A program made the position numbers and the translations under genes. Shown one piece after another: positions 43,064 to 58,467 of a DNA stretch of 64,000 bases; within the stretch, counting starts at the first letter, position 1, and every line of letters begins with the position of its first letter. The DNA comes from Immundisolibacter cernigliae. GTDB lineage: Bacteria; Pseudomonadota; Gammaproteobacteria; Immundisolibacterales; Immundisolibacteraceae. The stretch is from positions 62,001-126,000 of the forward strand of contig NZ_CP014671.1 in NCBI RefSeq assembly GCF_001697225.1, in the 5' to 3' direction. The notes beneath the pieces were generated by a model. It was not told the origin of the DNA, did no database searches, and was given only the letters and a program-made list of their open reading frames with translations.

Positions 43064-46000
43064 GGTCGGCGGCCGCGGTGGCGCGCTCGTCGGCCCGTGC
43101 CGGGCGCGGCTGGCCGCGCTCGCGCACGAAGTGGATCGTCTCGTCCGGCGTGTCGCTGTTCACGAAGGCGCGGAAACGGCGCAGGCGCTCCGGATCGTCG
43201 ACGGTCTTTTTCCACTCGCACTCGTAGGTGTCGATCACGTGGCCCATTTCGGCTTCCAGCTCGGCGCCCAGGCCCAGGCGATCGTCGATGACCACCTCGC
43301 GCACGTACTCGATGCCGCCTTCCAGGTTGTCCAGCCACACCGAGGTGCGCTGCAGGCGGTCGGCGGTGCGGATGTAGAACATCAGGAAGCGGTCGATGTA
43401 GCGGATCAGCGTCGATTTATCGAGCGCGGTGGCGAACAGATCCGCGTGGCGCGGCTTCATGCCGCCGTTGCCGCAGATGTACAGGTTCCAGCCGTGCTCG
43501 GTGGCGATCACGCCGACGTCCTTGCTTTGTGCCTCGGCGCATTCGCGGGTGCAGCCGGACACGGCGAACTTGAGCTTGTGCGGCGAGCGCAGGCCCTTGT
43601 AGCGCTCCTCCAGTTCGATCGCCAGGCCCACGCTGTCGTCCACGCCATAGCGGCACCAGGTGCTGCCGACGCAGGATTTGACCGTGCGCAGCGCCTTGGC
43701 ATAGGCGTGGCCGGATTCGAAGCCGGCGTCCACCAGCCGCCGCCAGATGGCCGGCAGTTGATCCACCCGCGCGCCCAGCAGGTCGATGCGCTGGCCGCCG
43801 GTGATCTTGGTGTAGAGGTCGAATTCCTTGGCCACCTCGCCCAGCACGATCAGCTTGTCCGGCGTGATCTCGCCGCCCGGCACGCGCGGGATGACCGAAT
43901 AGGTGCCGTCCTTTTGCAGGTTGGCCAGGAAGCGGTCGTTGCTGTCCTGCAGGCCCTCGTGGGCGGGCTTGAGCACGTAGTCGTTCCAGCAGGCGGCCAG
44001 GATGGCGGCCACGGTGGGCTTGCAGATGTCGCAGCCGCGGCCGCGGCCGTGTTTTTCCAGCAGCGCGTCGAAGGTCTCGATCCGGCCCATGCGCACCAGG
44101 TTGTACAGATCCTGGCGCGTGTAGGGGAAGTGCTCGCACAGGTCGGTGTTGACCGTGAGGCCGCGCTTTTTGAGCTCCAGCTCCAGCAGGGATTTGACCA
44201 GCGGCGCGCAACCGCCGCAGCCGGTGCCGGCCTTGGTGCAGGTCTTCAGATCCGCCACCGTGGTGCAGCCGCCGTCGATGGCGGCCACCAGCGCGCCCTT
44301 GCTCACGTCGTGGCAGGAGCAGATCTGCGCCGTGGTCGGCAGCTTGTCGGGCCCGAAGGCCGGCTTGCCGCCCCCGCTGTCCGGCAGGATCAGCGCCTGC
44401 GGCTGCGCCGGCAGCTCGATGCCGTTCAGGCAGTACTGCAGCAGGCCGCCGTAGTCGGCGGCATCGCCGACCAGCACCGCGCCCAGCAGGCGCTTGCCGT
44501 CGCCGTCGACCACCAGCTTCTTGTACACGCCCGCCTGGTCGTCCTGGTAGGTGTAGCACAGCGCGCCGGGCGTTCTGGCGTGGGCATCGCCGATGCTGCC
44601 GACGTCCACGCCGAGCAGTTTCAGCTTGGTGCTCATGTCGGCGCCGGTGAAGCTGGCATCGCCGCCGCACAGGTCGGCCGCCGCGGTCTTGGCCATCTGG
44701 TAGCCGGGCGCGACCAGGCCGTAGATGCGCCCGCTCCACAGCGCGCACTCGCCGATGGCGTAGATGTCGGGGTCGCAGGTGCGGCACTGGTCGTCGACCA
44801 CGATGCCGCCGCGCTCGCCGACTTCAAGACCGCAAGCGCGGGCCAGTTCGTCGCGCGGGCGGATGCCGGCCGAGAACACGATCAGATCCGTTTCCAGGTG
44901 CTCGCCGTCGGCAAACACCATGCGGTGACGGCACGATTCGCCGTCCACGATCTCGCGCGTGTTGCGCCCGGTGTGCACGCGCACGCCGAGCGCCTCGATC
45001 TTGCGCCGCAGCACGGCGCCGCCACCGCCGTCGAGCTGTACGCCCATCAGCTGCGGGGCGAACTCCACCACGTGCGCCTCCAGCCCCAGGGCCTTGAGGG
45101 CATTGGCGGCCTCAAGGCCCAGCAGGCCACCGCCGACCACCACGCCAACCCGCGCGCCCTGCGCGCTGGCGCGGATGGCATCCAGGTCATCGAGCGTGCG
45201 GTAGACGAAGCAGCCCGGCCGCTCGCGCCCCGGTACCGGCGGCACGAACGGAAACGAGCCGCTGGCGATCACCAGCTTGTCGTAGGACAGCTGTTCGCCG
45301 GCGGCGGTCGTCACGCTGCGCGCGGCGCGGTCGATGGTCGTCACCGGCGTGGCCGTGCGCAGGCGAAAGCCATGCCGGGCGTAGAAATCCGGCGTGGTCA
45401 GGGCGAGTTCTTCGGCCGTTTTCTCGCCGAAGTACTCACTCAGGTGCACGCGGTCGTAGGCCGGCCGGGTTTCCTCGCCACAGACGATGAGTTCGAAGCG
45501 GTCGGCCGCCGTCTCGGCCAGCGTGTCCACCAGATGCTGGCCGACCATGCCGTTGCCGATCACCAACAGTCGCGTCTTTTGCATGGGCTTGTCCTCGCAG
45601 GCAGATGGGGGAATGCCGGCCGCCAGACGCGGCTCGGCCAACGACCGACCAAACAGCAGCACCTCGCGGGCGGCTGAAATGTCGGTGCGGGAAGCGATGA
45701 GTTGCTGAAACCAGGGGCCGTCCGACACGTCGCCGACCAGCACCGCGCCGACCACCCGCGGGCCGGCCAGCACCAGGCGCCGGTACACGCCGGCCGCCGG
45801 ATCGCGCAGCACCAGATCGTCGGCATCGGGCGCGTCGAAGTCGCCGCTGGAGAACACGTCGATGCCGCTGACCTTCAGCTGTGCCGACACCACCGAGCCG
45901 ACGTAGAGCGCGCTGTCGTCGCCGGCCCTGCGGCGCGCCCACACCGCTGCCTGCTCGTGGACCGGCGCCACCACGCCGTAGCTGATGCCGCGGTGCTCGG

Positions 46001-46838
46001 CGCACTCGCCGACGGCGTCGATGTGCGGATCGGAGGTGGCCAGCGCGTCGTCGACCAGCACGCCGCGGTTGCAGGCCAGCCCGGCCTCGCGGGCCAGTTC
46101 GGCGCGCGGGCCGATGCCGACCGCGAACACCACCAGGCGCGCCGGCAACTCGCGGCCATCGGCCAGCCGGACGGCTTCAACGTGGTGCTCGCCCAGCAGC
46201 GCCTCGGCGCGGGCGTTCAGCTCGAAGCTGATACCGCGGGCCTCGAGCTGGGCTTGCAGGATGGCCGCGGCGAGCGGGTCGAGCTGGCGGTTCAGCAGAT
46301 GGCCGGCCGCGTGCAGCACCGTGACCGCCATACCCTGACGCGCCAGACCGGCGGCGGTTTCCAGGCCCAGCAGCCCGCCGCCGACGACCACCGCCTCGCC
46401 GCCGGCCGCGCAGGCGTCCTGCAGGCGCTGCAGGTGGCTCAGGGTGCGAAAGGCGATCACGCCCGGCAGGCGGCTGCCCTGCAGCGGCGGGTGCGTGGCG
46501 CGGGCACCGGTGGCCAGCAGCAGGCGGTCGTACGTGAGCGACTCGCCATCCGCCAGCAGCACGCGGCGCGTCTGCGGCTGGATGCCTGCCACGCGCTGAC
46601 CGGTCAGCACACGCACGCCGTGGGCCTGCGGATCGTTTTTGGGCTGCAAACGCAGCTGCTCGGCGGCCGCCTCGCCCGCCAGCACGGCCGACAACAGCAC
46701 GCGGTTGTAGGCGGGCGCCGGTTCGGCGCCCAATACGGTCATGCAGTAACGCTGCGGCGCACGGGCCAGCAGCTCGTCCACGGCACGGCTGGCTGCCATG
46801 CCGTTGCCGATCACGATCAGGTGGGGGCGTTCGTCCAT
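43056..46838 (-). CDS. nirB: NADH nitrite reductase large subunit with an extra N-terminal flavoprotein (fusion)
   Basis: 1,260 residues, far longer than the usual ~840. Residues 1-418 are a FAD/NAD(P)H oxidoreductase of the NirB/rubredoxin-reductase type (LIVIGNGMAASRAVDELL, VVVGGGLLGLETAAGLA, VGECAEHRGISYGVVAPV). From residue 419 (MQKTRLLVIGNGMVGQHLVD) a complete NirB begins: FAD and NAD sites, BFD-like [2Fe-2S] (CSCHDV, GCGGCAPL), and the siroheme/[4Fe-4S] ligands in VGSTWCRYG and VSGCTRECAEAQ. A GAGGAC ribosome-like sequence precedes the internal ATG at 45584, so two separate products are also possible. It reduces nitrite to ammonium with six electrons from NADH. An ANTAR-type leader precedes it. 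Confidence 0.9.
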   Translation of the reverse strand: MDERPHLIVIGNGMAASRAVDELLARAPQRYCMTVLGAEPAPAYNRVLLSAVLAGEAAAEQLRLQPKNDPQAHGVRVLTGQRVAGIQPQTRRVLLADGESLTYDRLLLATGARATHPPLQGSRLPGVIAFRTLSHLQRLQDACAAGGEAVVVGGGLLGLETAAGLARQGMAVTVLHAAGHLLNRQLDPLAAAILQAQLEARGISFELNARAEALLGEHHVEAVRLADGRELPARLVVFAVGIGPRAELAREAGLACNRGVLVDDALATSDPHIDAVGECAEHRGISYGVVAPVHEQAAVWARRRAGDDSALYVGSVVSAQLKVSGIDVFSSGDFDAPDADDLVLRDPAAGVYRRLVLAGPRVVGAVLVGDVSDGPWFQQLIASRTDISAAREVLLFGRSLAEPRLAAGIPPSACEDKPMQKTRLLVIGNGMVGQHLVDTLAETAADRFELIVCGEETRPAYDRVHLSEYFGEKTAEELALTTPDFYARHGFRLRTATPVTTIDRAARSVTTAAGEQLSYDKLVIASGSFPFVPPVPGRERPGCFVYRTLDDLDAIRASAQGARVGVVVGGGLLGLEAANALKALGLEAHVVEFAPQLMGVQLDGGGGAVLRRKIEALGVRVHTGRNTREIVDGESCRHRMVFADGEHLETDLIVFSAGIRPRDELARACGLEVGERGGIVVDDQCRTCDPDIYAIGECALWSGRIYGLVAPGYQMAKTAAADLCGGDASFTGADMSTKLKLLGVDVGSIGDAHARTPGALCYTYQDDQAGVYKKLVVDGDGKRLLGAVLVGDAADYGGLLQYCLNGIELPAQPQALILPDSGGGKPAFGPDKLPTTAQICSCHDVSKGALVAAIDGGCTTVADLKTCTKAGTGCGGCAPLVKSLLELELKKRGLTVNTDLCEHFPYTRQDLYNLVRMGRIETFDALLEKHGRGRGCDICKPTVAAILAACWNDYVLKPAHEGLQDSNDRFLANLQKDGTYSVIPRVPGGEITPDKLIVLGEVAKEFDLYTKITGGQRIDLLGARVDQLPAIWRRLVDAGFESGHAYAKALRTVKSCVGSTWCRYGVDDSVGLAIELEERYKGLRSPHKLKFAVSGCTRECAEAQSKDVGVIATEHGWNLYICGNGGMKPRHADLFATALDKSTLIRYIDRFLMFYIRTADRLQRTSVWLDNLEGGIEYVREVVIDDRLGLGAELEAEMGHVIDTYECEWKKTVDDPERLRRFRAFVNSDTPDETIHFVRERGQPRPARADERATAAADHG

Positions 46839-46893
46839 GATTGTCGGTTCAAGCGCGTAACACCGCCCTGGCACAAACCAGGGTCCTGTTCGG

Positions 46894-46937
46894 CTCACCG
46901 TCTTTGGCGAACACGGGCCGCTCCATCGTTGGGGCGG
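46894..46937 (-). promoter_or_regulatory. ANTAR-target hexaloop pair upstream of nirB
   Basis: P1 is CCGCCCC-AACGAT-GGAGCGG (46918-46937, one C-A mismatch); six bases later P2 is TTCGCC-AAAGAC-GGTGAG (46894-46911, two G-U pairs). Both loops have A1 and G4. A further CCCTGG/CCAGGG hairpin follows at about 46865-46885, but without a U tract, so the terminator is not evident. Confidence 0.65.
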
Positions 46938-46995
46938 TTTCGAACCGGTGGGCGGACTCATATGAACCCGCCCCGCCGATTCGGATTACGTGAAA

Positions 46996-48222
46996 TTAGT
47001 GAGCAATCTTCGCGCCAACGTCCGCCGGGTCGAACACGGCCCCGTCGATGAATCGGTCGGGGCCCAGCGCGACCGCCGCATTGCCCTCACCGAGTTTCCA
47101 GGCGCAGCGATGGCCGCCTTCGGCCTTCATGTCCACGGCCGGCGGCGCCACGCCCAGGCGCGCCGCGGCCAGCCGGTAAATGTCCGGTCGGTACGTGGCA
47201 TGGGCCGCGGCCAGCAGATCGGCATCGGCCGGCAGCTGTCCCCAACGGACCATTTGCCGCAGCATCCACAAAGCATGGGAGCGCCAGGGGAAGTTGGCGG
47301 CATAGCGGTAAAAGACGTGAAAGTCCGTCAGCTCGCGCTGCGTGCCGCGCTGGTCGACCGTCAGGCGCCCGCTGAGCGAGGCCGCAATCACCTCCACCGG
47401 CAGGTTGAGGTAGGTCTCGCCGGCCAGCAGATGCGCGGCCCGCAGGCGATTTTCGGGGCTTTCATCGAGCCAACGAGCGGCCTCGACGATGGCGCAGATC
47501 AGCGCCATGTGCGTGGCCGGGTAGCGCTGCGCCCAGGCGGCGCCCACGGCCAGCACCTTTTCCGGCGCGTTGTTCCACACGTCGTGTCCGGCGGCGACGA
47601 TGCAGCCGATGCCGTCGCGCACCGCCAGCGTGTTCCAAGGCTCGCCGACACAATAACCGTAGATGTCACCCTGTTTCAGGCGCTGCACCATCTGCGGCGG
47701 CGGCACCACGATCAGGCGCAGGTCACGGTCCGGGTCGATGCCCGCCGCGGCCAGCCAGTAGCGCAGCAGATAGGTGTGGTTGGAGGTGGGGTACACGGTC
47801 GCGAAGGTCAGTGGATCCGCGCCTGCCGCCCGGCGCCGCGCGATGACACTGGCCAGCGCCTGCGCGGTCACGGGCTGGCCGTCCGCGGCCGCCTGCATGT
47901 CCCGGTACAGGTTGTCGGCGACGGTGATGGCATTGCCGCCCAGGCCAAGACTGAGGGCCGTCACCAGCCGCTGCGGCACGCCTTCCACACCCAGCGAACA
48001 GGCCAGCGCCATCGGCGCCAGCAGGTGCGCGCCGTCCAAATGACCGATGCCGAGCTTGTCGCGCAGCGTGGCCCACGAGGGCTGGCGCGACAGGCTGACG
48101 TCCAGGCCGTAGTGCTCGAAGTGGCCGTTTTCGAGCGCCACCACCAGCGGCGCGGCGTCCGTGAGCGGGATATAGCCCAGACGCAGTCGGGGCAGTTCCG
48201 GGGTCGGCAGGCTCGGGCTCAT
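46996..48222 (-). CDS. nasS: Nitrate-sensing regulator NasS (NrtA-like, cytoplasmic)
   Basis: 408 residues, homologous to NrtA (RLGYIPLTDAAPLVVALENG, PSWATLRDKLGIGHLDGAHL, IVVPPPQMVQRLKQGDIYGY, CVGEPWNTLAVRDG) but starting directly with the mature domain and no signal peptide. This is the NasS pattern: it binds nitrate or nitrite in the cytoplasm and, when empty, holds NasT inactive. Its start overlaps the nasT stop (ATGA), as expected for a sensor and antiterminator made in fixed ratio. A transporter-component role is the alternative but fits the lack of export signal poorly. Confidence 0.92.
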   Translation of the reverse strand: MSPSLPTPELPRLRLGYIPLTDAAPLVVALENGHFEHYGLDVSLSRQPSWATLRDKLGIGHLDGAHLLAPMALACSLGVEGVPQRLVTALSLGLGGNAITVADNLYRDMQAAADGQPVTAQALASVIARRRAAGADPLTFATVYPTSNHTYLLRYWLAAAGIDPDRDLRLIVVPPPQMVQRLKQGDIYGYCVGEPWNTLAVRDGIGCIVAAGHDVWNNAPEKVLAVGAAWAQRYPATHMALICAIVEAARWLDESPENRLRAAHLLAGETYLNLPVEVIAASLSGRLTVDQRGTQRELTDFHVFYRYAANFPWRSHALWMLRQMVRWGQLPADADLLAAAHATYRPDIYRLAAARLGVAPPAVDMKAEGGHRCAWKLGEGNAAVALGPDRFIDGAVFDPADVGAKIAH

Positions 48223-48806
48223 TTGAACAACTCGGCGGTGTCGATCACGCCCTGGGCAATGTCGGCGATGGTCTTGTTCTGGTCCATGGCCAGCTTGCGC
48301 AGGGCGTGGTAGGCCTCGCTTTCGGTACGCCGGCCGCGCTCCATGAGAATGCCCTTGGCGCGATCGATAAGCTTTCGCTGCGCCAGACTGGTGCGCGCCT
48401 CGGCCAGTTCGCGCTGTAGCGATGCGTACTGACGAAAGCGCGCGACCGCCACCTCCACCACCGAGTGCACCCGGCCAGGACTGAGGCCGTCGACCACGTA
48501 GGCGCTGACGCCGGCCTCGATGGCCTCGCGAATGGCCTCGCTATCGGACGAGGTGGCGAACATCACCACCGGATGCGGATTGTCGCGCGACAGGCAGCGC
48601 ATGTTCTCGAGAATGTCGCGGTCGGGCGATTCCAGGTCGATGATCACCACGTCCGGCGTGCAAGCGGCCACCGCCCGCAACAGCCCGTCGGCGGTGCCGA
48701 GCTCGGCCACCACCGCGAGGCCGGCGCCGTCCAATGCGGCGGCCACCAGCGCGCGGCGTTCGAGGTCGTCATCGACCAGCATGACGCGCAAGGAGGCAGA
48801 TTTCAT
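48219..48806 (-). CDS. nasT: ANTAR-domain transcription antiterminator NasT
   Basis: 195 residues. The N-terminal receiver-like domain (1-120) has RVMLVDDDLERRALV and the phosphoacceptor-region VVIIDLESPDRD. A coiled-coil linker (RFRQYASLQRELAEARTSLA) leads to the C-terminal ANTAR three-helix bundle: RKLIDRAKGILMERGRRTES, EAYHALRKLAMDQNKTIADI, AQGVIDT. ANTAR dimers bind paired hexaloop hairpins and prevent terminator formation. Three matching RNA targets lie within this window, before nirB, the porin gene and nrtA. A sigma-54-like promoter lies 38 bp upstream. Confidence 0.95.
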   Translation of the reverse strand: MKSASLRVMLVDDDLERRALVAAALDGAGLAVVAELGTADGLLRAVAACTPDVVIIDLESPDRDILENMRCLSRDNPHPVVMFATSSDSEAIREAIEAGVSAYVVDGLSPGRVHSVVEVAVARFRQYASLQRELAEARTSLAQRKLIDRAKGILMERGRRTESEAYHALRKLAMDQNKTIADIAQGVIDTAELFK

Positions 48807-48843
48807 CCGGGACAGGCAATGTCGGGGGCTTGTAACTTGCATA

Positions 48844-48858
48844 GCAGTGGCCGTGCCA
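48844..48858 (-). promoter_or_regulatory. Sigma-54-like promoter of nasT
   Basis: Minus strand TGGCACGGCCACTGC: perfect -24 TGGCACG, -12 CTGC with one mismatch, correct spacing. It lies in the 84-bp gap between priA and nasT, which would place nasTS under nitrogen control. Confidence 0.6.
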
Positions 48859-48890
48859 GGGGCGGCCAATCGGCCTCGCGCGGGTATCGA

Positions 48891-51074
48891 TCAGTAGGTA
48901 TCCAGCGGGTCCACGTCCAGCGACCAGCGCACCTGGCGCGCCGCCGGCAGCAGCGCCAGCGCCGGCAGCCAGGCACGCAACAAGGCGTGCAGCGGCGCCC
49001 GGCGCTGGGCCTGCAGCAGGAGCTGCGCGCGGTAGCGCCCGGCGCGTTTGGGCATCGGCGCCGGCACCGGACCGAGCAGATCGACCCCGGCGTGACCGAG
49101 TTCCGCCGCCAGCGACAGCGTCTCGCCCAGGAACCACAGCGCGTCCTCCTGCCGTGTCGATTCCGCCCGCAGCAGCGCCAGATGGCTGAACGGCGGCCAG
49201 CCGGCGGCCTCGCGCTCGGCCAGCAGCTCGGCCGCAAACGTGCCGTAGCCGCCGTGCAGCAGCGCGCGCAGCACCGGATGCTGCGGCTGGTGGGTCTGGA
49301 TCAGCACCCGGCCGGGCTGCTCGCCGCGCCCGCAGCGGCCGGAGACTTGATAAATGGTCTGCGCCAGACGCTCGCTGGCGCGAAAGTCCGCGGCGAACAG
49401 GCCCTGGTCGGCGTCGAGAATCCCGACCAGCGTCACGGCCGGAAAATGATGACCCTTGGCCAGCATCTGCGTGCCGACCAGGATGTCGGCACTGCCGTCG
49501 CGCGCGGCTTCCAGATGCGCGTCCAGCGCCCCGCGCCGACGCGTACTGTCGCGGTCCACGCGCAGCACCCGGTGGTCCGGAAACAGCGCCGCGATGTCGT
49601 TCTCGATGCGCTCGGTGCCGGCCCCCAGCGGCAGCAGGTCCTGCGCGCCGCAGCCCTCGCAACGGATCGGCAGCGGTCGCTCGCGCCCGCAGTGATGGCA
49701 CAGCAGCAGGCGGCGGCCGCGATGCAGCGTGTAGTGCGCGTCGCAGCGGTCGCACTTGGGTACCCAGCCGCAGGCATGGCACAGCAGCACCGGCGCATAG
49801 CCGCGGCGGTTCAGGAACAGCATCACCTGCCGGCCGGCGGCCAGTTCCTCGCGCACCGCCCCGGCCAGCGCGGGCGACACCAGGCCCGCCATGCGCTGGT
49901 GACGCACGTCGAGCAGTTCCAGCTGCGGCAGGCGCGCGCTGCCGGCCCGCTCGCGCAAATGCAGCACCCGGTACTGGCCGCTCCGGCCGTGGGCCAGGCT
50001 CTCCAGCGACGGCGTGGCGCTGCCCAGCAACACCGGCACGTCCTCGATGCGCGCCCGCAGCACCGCCATGTCGCGGGCGTGGTAGCGAAAACCGTCCTGC
50101 TGCTTGTAGGAGCCGTCGTGTTCCTCGTCGACCACGATCAGGCCCGGCCGCGCCAGCGGCGCGAACACCGCCGAGCGGGTGCCGATCAGCACCCCGGCCT
50201 GGCCGCCGCGGGCGGCCAGCCAGGCGGCCAGGCGCTCGGTGTCGGAAAGGCCCGAGTGCAGCACCGCCACGGCGGCCCCGAAGCGCGCCCGAAAGCGCGC
50301 CTCGGTCTGCGGCGTGAGGCTGATTTCCGGCACCAGCACCAGCGCCTGACGACCGGCGGCAAGCACCCGCTCGATGGCGGTCAGATACACCTCGGTCTTG
50401 CCGCTGCCGGTGACGCCGTCGAGCAGGAAGGCGCCGAAGCCGCTGCCGGCGGCGACCGCATCGACTGCCGCGCGCTGCGCCGTGGTCAGCGGGTGGCCGC
50501 GCTCGGGCGCCCAGTCGGTGGCTGCGTCCGGGGCGATTTGCGCGCGCTCGATCCAGCCCTTGTCAGCCAGCGTGCGGGCGGTGACACGCCAACCGGGAAG
50601 CGCCGCGTCGAGCTGCGACTCCTCGCATGGAGCCTGCGTCAGGGCACCGAGCAAGGCAGCCTGCCGGGGCGCCCGGCTCAAGCTGTCTGGACTGGGCGCC
50701 GCTTCGGTCAGCGACCATTGCCAGACCTGCATCGGCCGCGCCGGCCGGCCGGCGCGCAGCAGGCCCGGCAGCGTGCCGACCAGCACTTCGCCGGGCGGGG
50801 CATGGTAGTAGTCGGCGGCCCGGCGCAGCAGTTCGAGCACGCTGGCCGGCAGCAGCGGATCGCTGTCGAGCGGCTCGTGGATGTGCCGCAGCTGCGCGTC
50901 GGCCACCTCGGCGTGGCGGGCATGGGCGACCACCAGACCGACCTGGCTGCGCCGACCGAACGGCACGCGCACGCGGCAACCCACCGCCGGCGGCGGTGCG
51001 TTGAACAAGGGCAGGTAGTCGAACAGATGCCGCAGCGGCGCGTCGATGGCGACCTTCAGGATCAGCCGGGGCAC
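48891..51074 (-). CDS. priA: Primosomal replication protein N' (helicase PriA)
   Basis: 727 residues. The N-terminal DNA-binding domain starts MPRLILKVAIDAPLRHLFDY from a GTG. The SF2 helicase has Walker A LLDGVTGSGKTEVYL, IVVDEEHDGSYKQQDGFRYH (DEEH) and GSATPSLESLAHG. Zinc-binding cysteines are present in LLCHACGWVPKCDRCDAHYT and LLCHHCGRERPLPIRCEGCG. It reloads DnaB at stalled forks. It is the last gene of gltB-gltD-hemE-priA, 9 bp after hemE. Confidence 0.96.
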   Translation of the reverse strand: MPRLILKVAIDAPLRHLFDYLPLFNAPPPAVGCRVRVPFGRRSQVGLVVAHARHAEVADAQLRHIHEPLDSDPLLPASVLELLRRAADYYHAPPGEVLVGTLPGLLRAGRPARPMQVWQWSLTEAAPSPDSLSRAPRQAALLGALTQAPCEESQLDAALPGWRVTARTLADKGWIERAQIAPDAATDWAPERGHPLTTAQRAAVDAVAAGSGFGAFLLDGVTGSGKTEVYLTAIERVLAAGRQALVLVPEISLTPQTEARFRARFGAAVAVLHSGLSDTERLAAWLAARGGQAGVLIGTRSAVFAPLARPGLIVVDEEHDGSYKQQDGFRYHARDMAVLRARIEDVPVLLGSATPSLESLAHGRSGQYRVLHLRERAGSARLPQLELLDVRHQRMAGLVSPALAGAVREELAAGRQVMLFLNRRGYAPVLLCHACGWVPKCDRCDAHYTLHRGRRLLLCHHCGRERPLPIRCEGCGAQDLLPLGAGTERIENDIAALFPDHRVLRVDRDSTRRRGALDAHLEAARDGSADILVGTQMLAKGHHFPAVTLVGILDADQGLFAADFRASERLAQTIYQVSGRCGRGEQPGRVLIQTHQPQHPVLRALLHGGYGTFAAELLAEREAAGWPPFSHLALLRAESTRQEDALWFLGETLSLAAELGHAGVDLLGPVPAPMPKRAGRYRAQLLLQAQRRAPLHALLRAWLPALALLPAARQVRWSLDVDPLDTY

Positions 51075-51083
51075 GGGCCGCGC

Positions 51084-52157
51084 TCAGGCGTGATACGGCG
51101 CGCTCAGCTCGTGGACCGCATCCACCAGCACCGCCACGTGATCCGGATCGGTCTGCTGCAGCACGCCGTGGCCCAGGTTGAACACATGCCCCGGGCCGGC
51201 GCCATAACTTTGCAGAATGCGCGCCACCTCGGCCCGAATGCGCTCCGGTGGACCGAACAGCGCAATCGGGTCCAGATTGCCCTGCAGCGCGACCCGGCCG
51301 CCGGTGGCCTGGCGTACGTCGCCGAGCTCTTGCGTCCAGTCGACGCCCAGCGCCGCGCAGCCGATCTGCGCCTGTTCGGCCAGCCAGCGGCCGGCGCCCT
51401 TGGTGAACACGATCAGCGGCAGCTGCCGTGTCGCCGGCCGGGATTTGAGCAGCTCGGTCACGCGCGCCTGGTAGGCCAGCGAGAACTCGCGGTAACCGGG
51501 CGTGCTCAGCACGCCGCCCCAGGTGTCGAACAGCATCAGCGCTTGGGCACCGGCCGCCGCCTGCGCGGTAAGGTAATCGGCCACCGATTCGGCCAGCAGC
51601 GCGAGCAGCCGATGCAGGGCCGCAGGATCGGTGTAGGACAGGCCCTTGATGAGCCGGAAATCGTCGCTGCCGCCGCCTTCCACCATGTAGCAGGCCAGCG
51701 TCCACGGGCTGCCGGCAAAGCCGATCAGCGGCACCCGGCCGGCCAGCTCGCGGCGCAGCATGCGCACCGTGTCGAACACATAGGGCAGCGCGCGCTCGAT
51801 GTCCGGCGGGCGCAGCGCGTCGATGTCGGCGCGGCTTCGGACCGGCCGCGCGAAGCGCGGCCCCTCGCCTTCCACGAAATGCAGGCCAAGACCCAGTGCG
51901 TCGGGGATGGTCAGGATGTCCGAGAACAGGATGGCGGCGTCCAGATCGAAGCGCGCCAGCGGCTGCAGCGTGACTTCGGTAGCCAGCTCCGGGCTGCGCA
52001 TCAGGTTCAGAAAACTGCCGGCCCGCTCGCGCGTGGCGCGGTATTCCGGCAGGTAGCGCCCGGCCTGGCGCATGATCCACACCGGCGTGCGGTCCACCGG
52101 CTCACGGCGCAGGGCGCGCAGCAGGCGGTCGTTGCGCAGCGGCGGCAGGCTGCCCAC
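51084..52157 (-). CDS. hemE: Uroporphyrinogen III decarboxylase
   Basis: 357 residues. The signature [15 protein letters not shown] (carboxylate-binding Arg residues), [44 protein letters not shown] and [14 protein letters not shown] are all present. It decarboxylates the four acetates of uroporphyrinogen III in haem synthesis; siroheme for NirB branches off just before this step. The start is GTG 52157, 2 bp after the gltD stop; the [19 protein letters not shown] that follows is the family N-terminus. Confidence 0.95.
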   Translation of the reverse strand: MGSLPPLRNDRLLRALRREPVDRTPVWIMRQAGRYLPEYRATRERAGSFLNLMRSPELATEVTLQPLARFDLDAAILFSDILTIPDALGLGLHFVEGEGPRFARPVRSRADIDALRPPDIERALPYVFDTVRMLRRELAGRVPLIGFAGSPWTLACYMVEGGGSDDFRLIKGLSYTDPAALHRLLALLAESVADYLTAQAAAGAQALMLFDTWGGVLSTPGYREFSLAYQARVTELLKSRPATRQLPLIVFTKGAGRWLAEQAQIGCAALGVDWTQELGDVRQATGGRVALQGNLDPIALFGPPERIRAEVARILQSYGAGPGHVFNLGHGVLQQTDPDHVAVLVDAVHELSAPYHA

Positions 52158-52159
52158 GG

Positions 52160-58103
<5,944 letters not shown>

Positions 58104-58467
58104 TGAGTTTCCAAAAGGTCTCTGGTAACGGCGCCGGGATGGCAACCGGCGCCCCCGACCGGCCGGCGGCAGCCGGGAACGAACCGGCGATTTTATCCAT
58201 CCACAGCATGCCCCACAAATGTGCAAACCGTCAGCGCCTGCACCGTGGGGACGGATCGGCCTCGCGCCATTCATCCGAACCGAGCCGGTTGTGCGCGCCA
58301 AAACCGCCCACCGCCGTGCAACTGGCAGAACTGCTGCGGCAACCTGCTAGACTCGAACCGCCTTGCAGCATCAGTCTTTGCAAAGGCCGTGCCGGCCTGC
58401 GGCTGGCGCGACACCCTATCCCGGACCGTGCCCGTCACGTCCACTTTCTGTGCAACGAGGAGCCCCC
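58104..58467. other. 364-bp divergent intergenic region between gltB and sodB
   Basis: A GGCGCCGG/CCGGCGCC inverted repeat (58130-58153) lies 27 bp upstream of the gltB GTG, without a U tract. I see no gene, no clear sigma-54 site for gltB and no confident Fur or OxyR site for sodB. Promoters for both genes must lie here. Confidence 0.5.

Noticed and set aside
42978-45677. 899-codon open frame antisense to nirB
   Set aside because: No recognisable domain; composition typical of an antisense frame of a G+C-rich gene.
58130-58153. GGCGCCGG/CCGGCGCC repeat before gltB as a riboswitch or attenuator
   Set aside because: No U tract, no second structure and no leader peptide; it is only noted as a hairpin in the intergenic entry.
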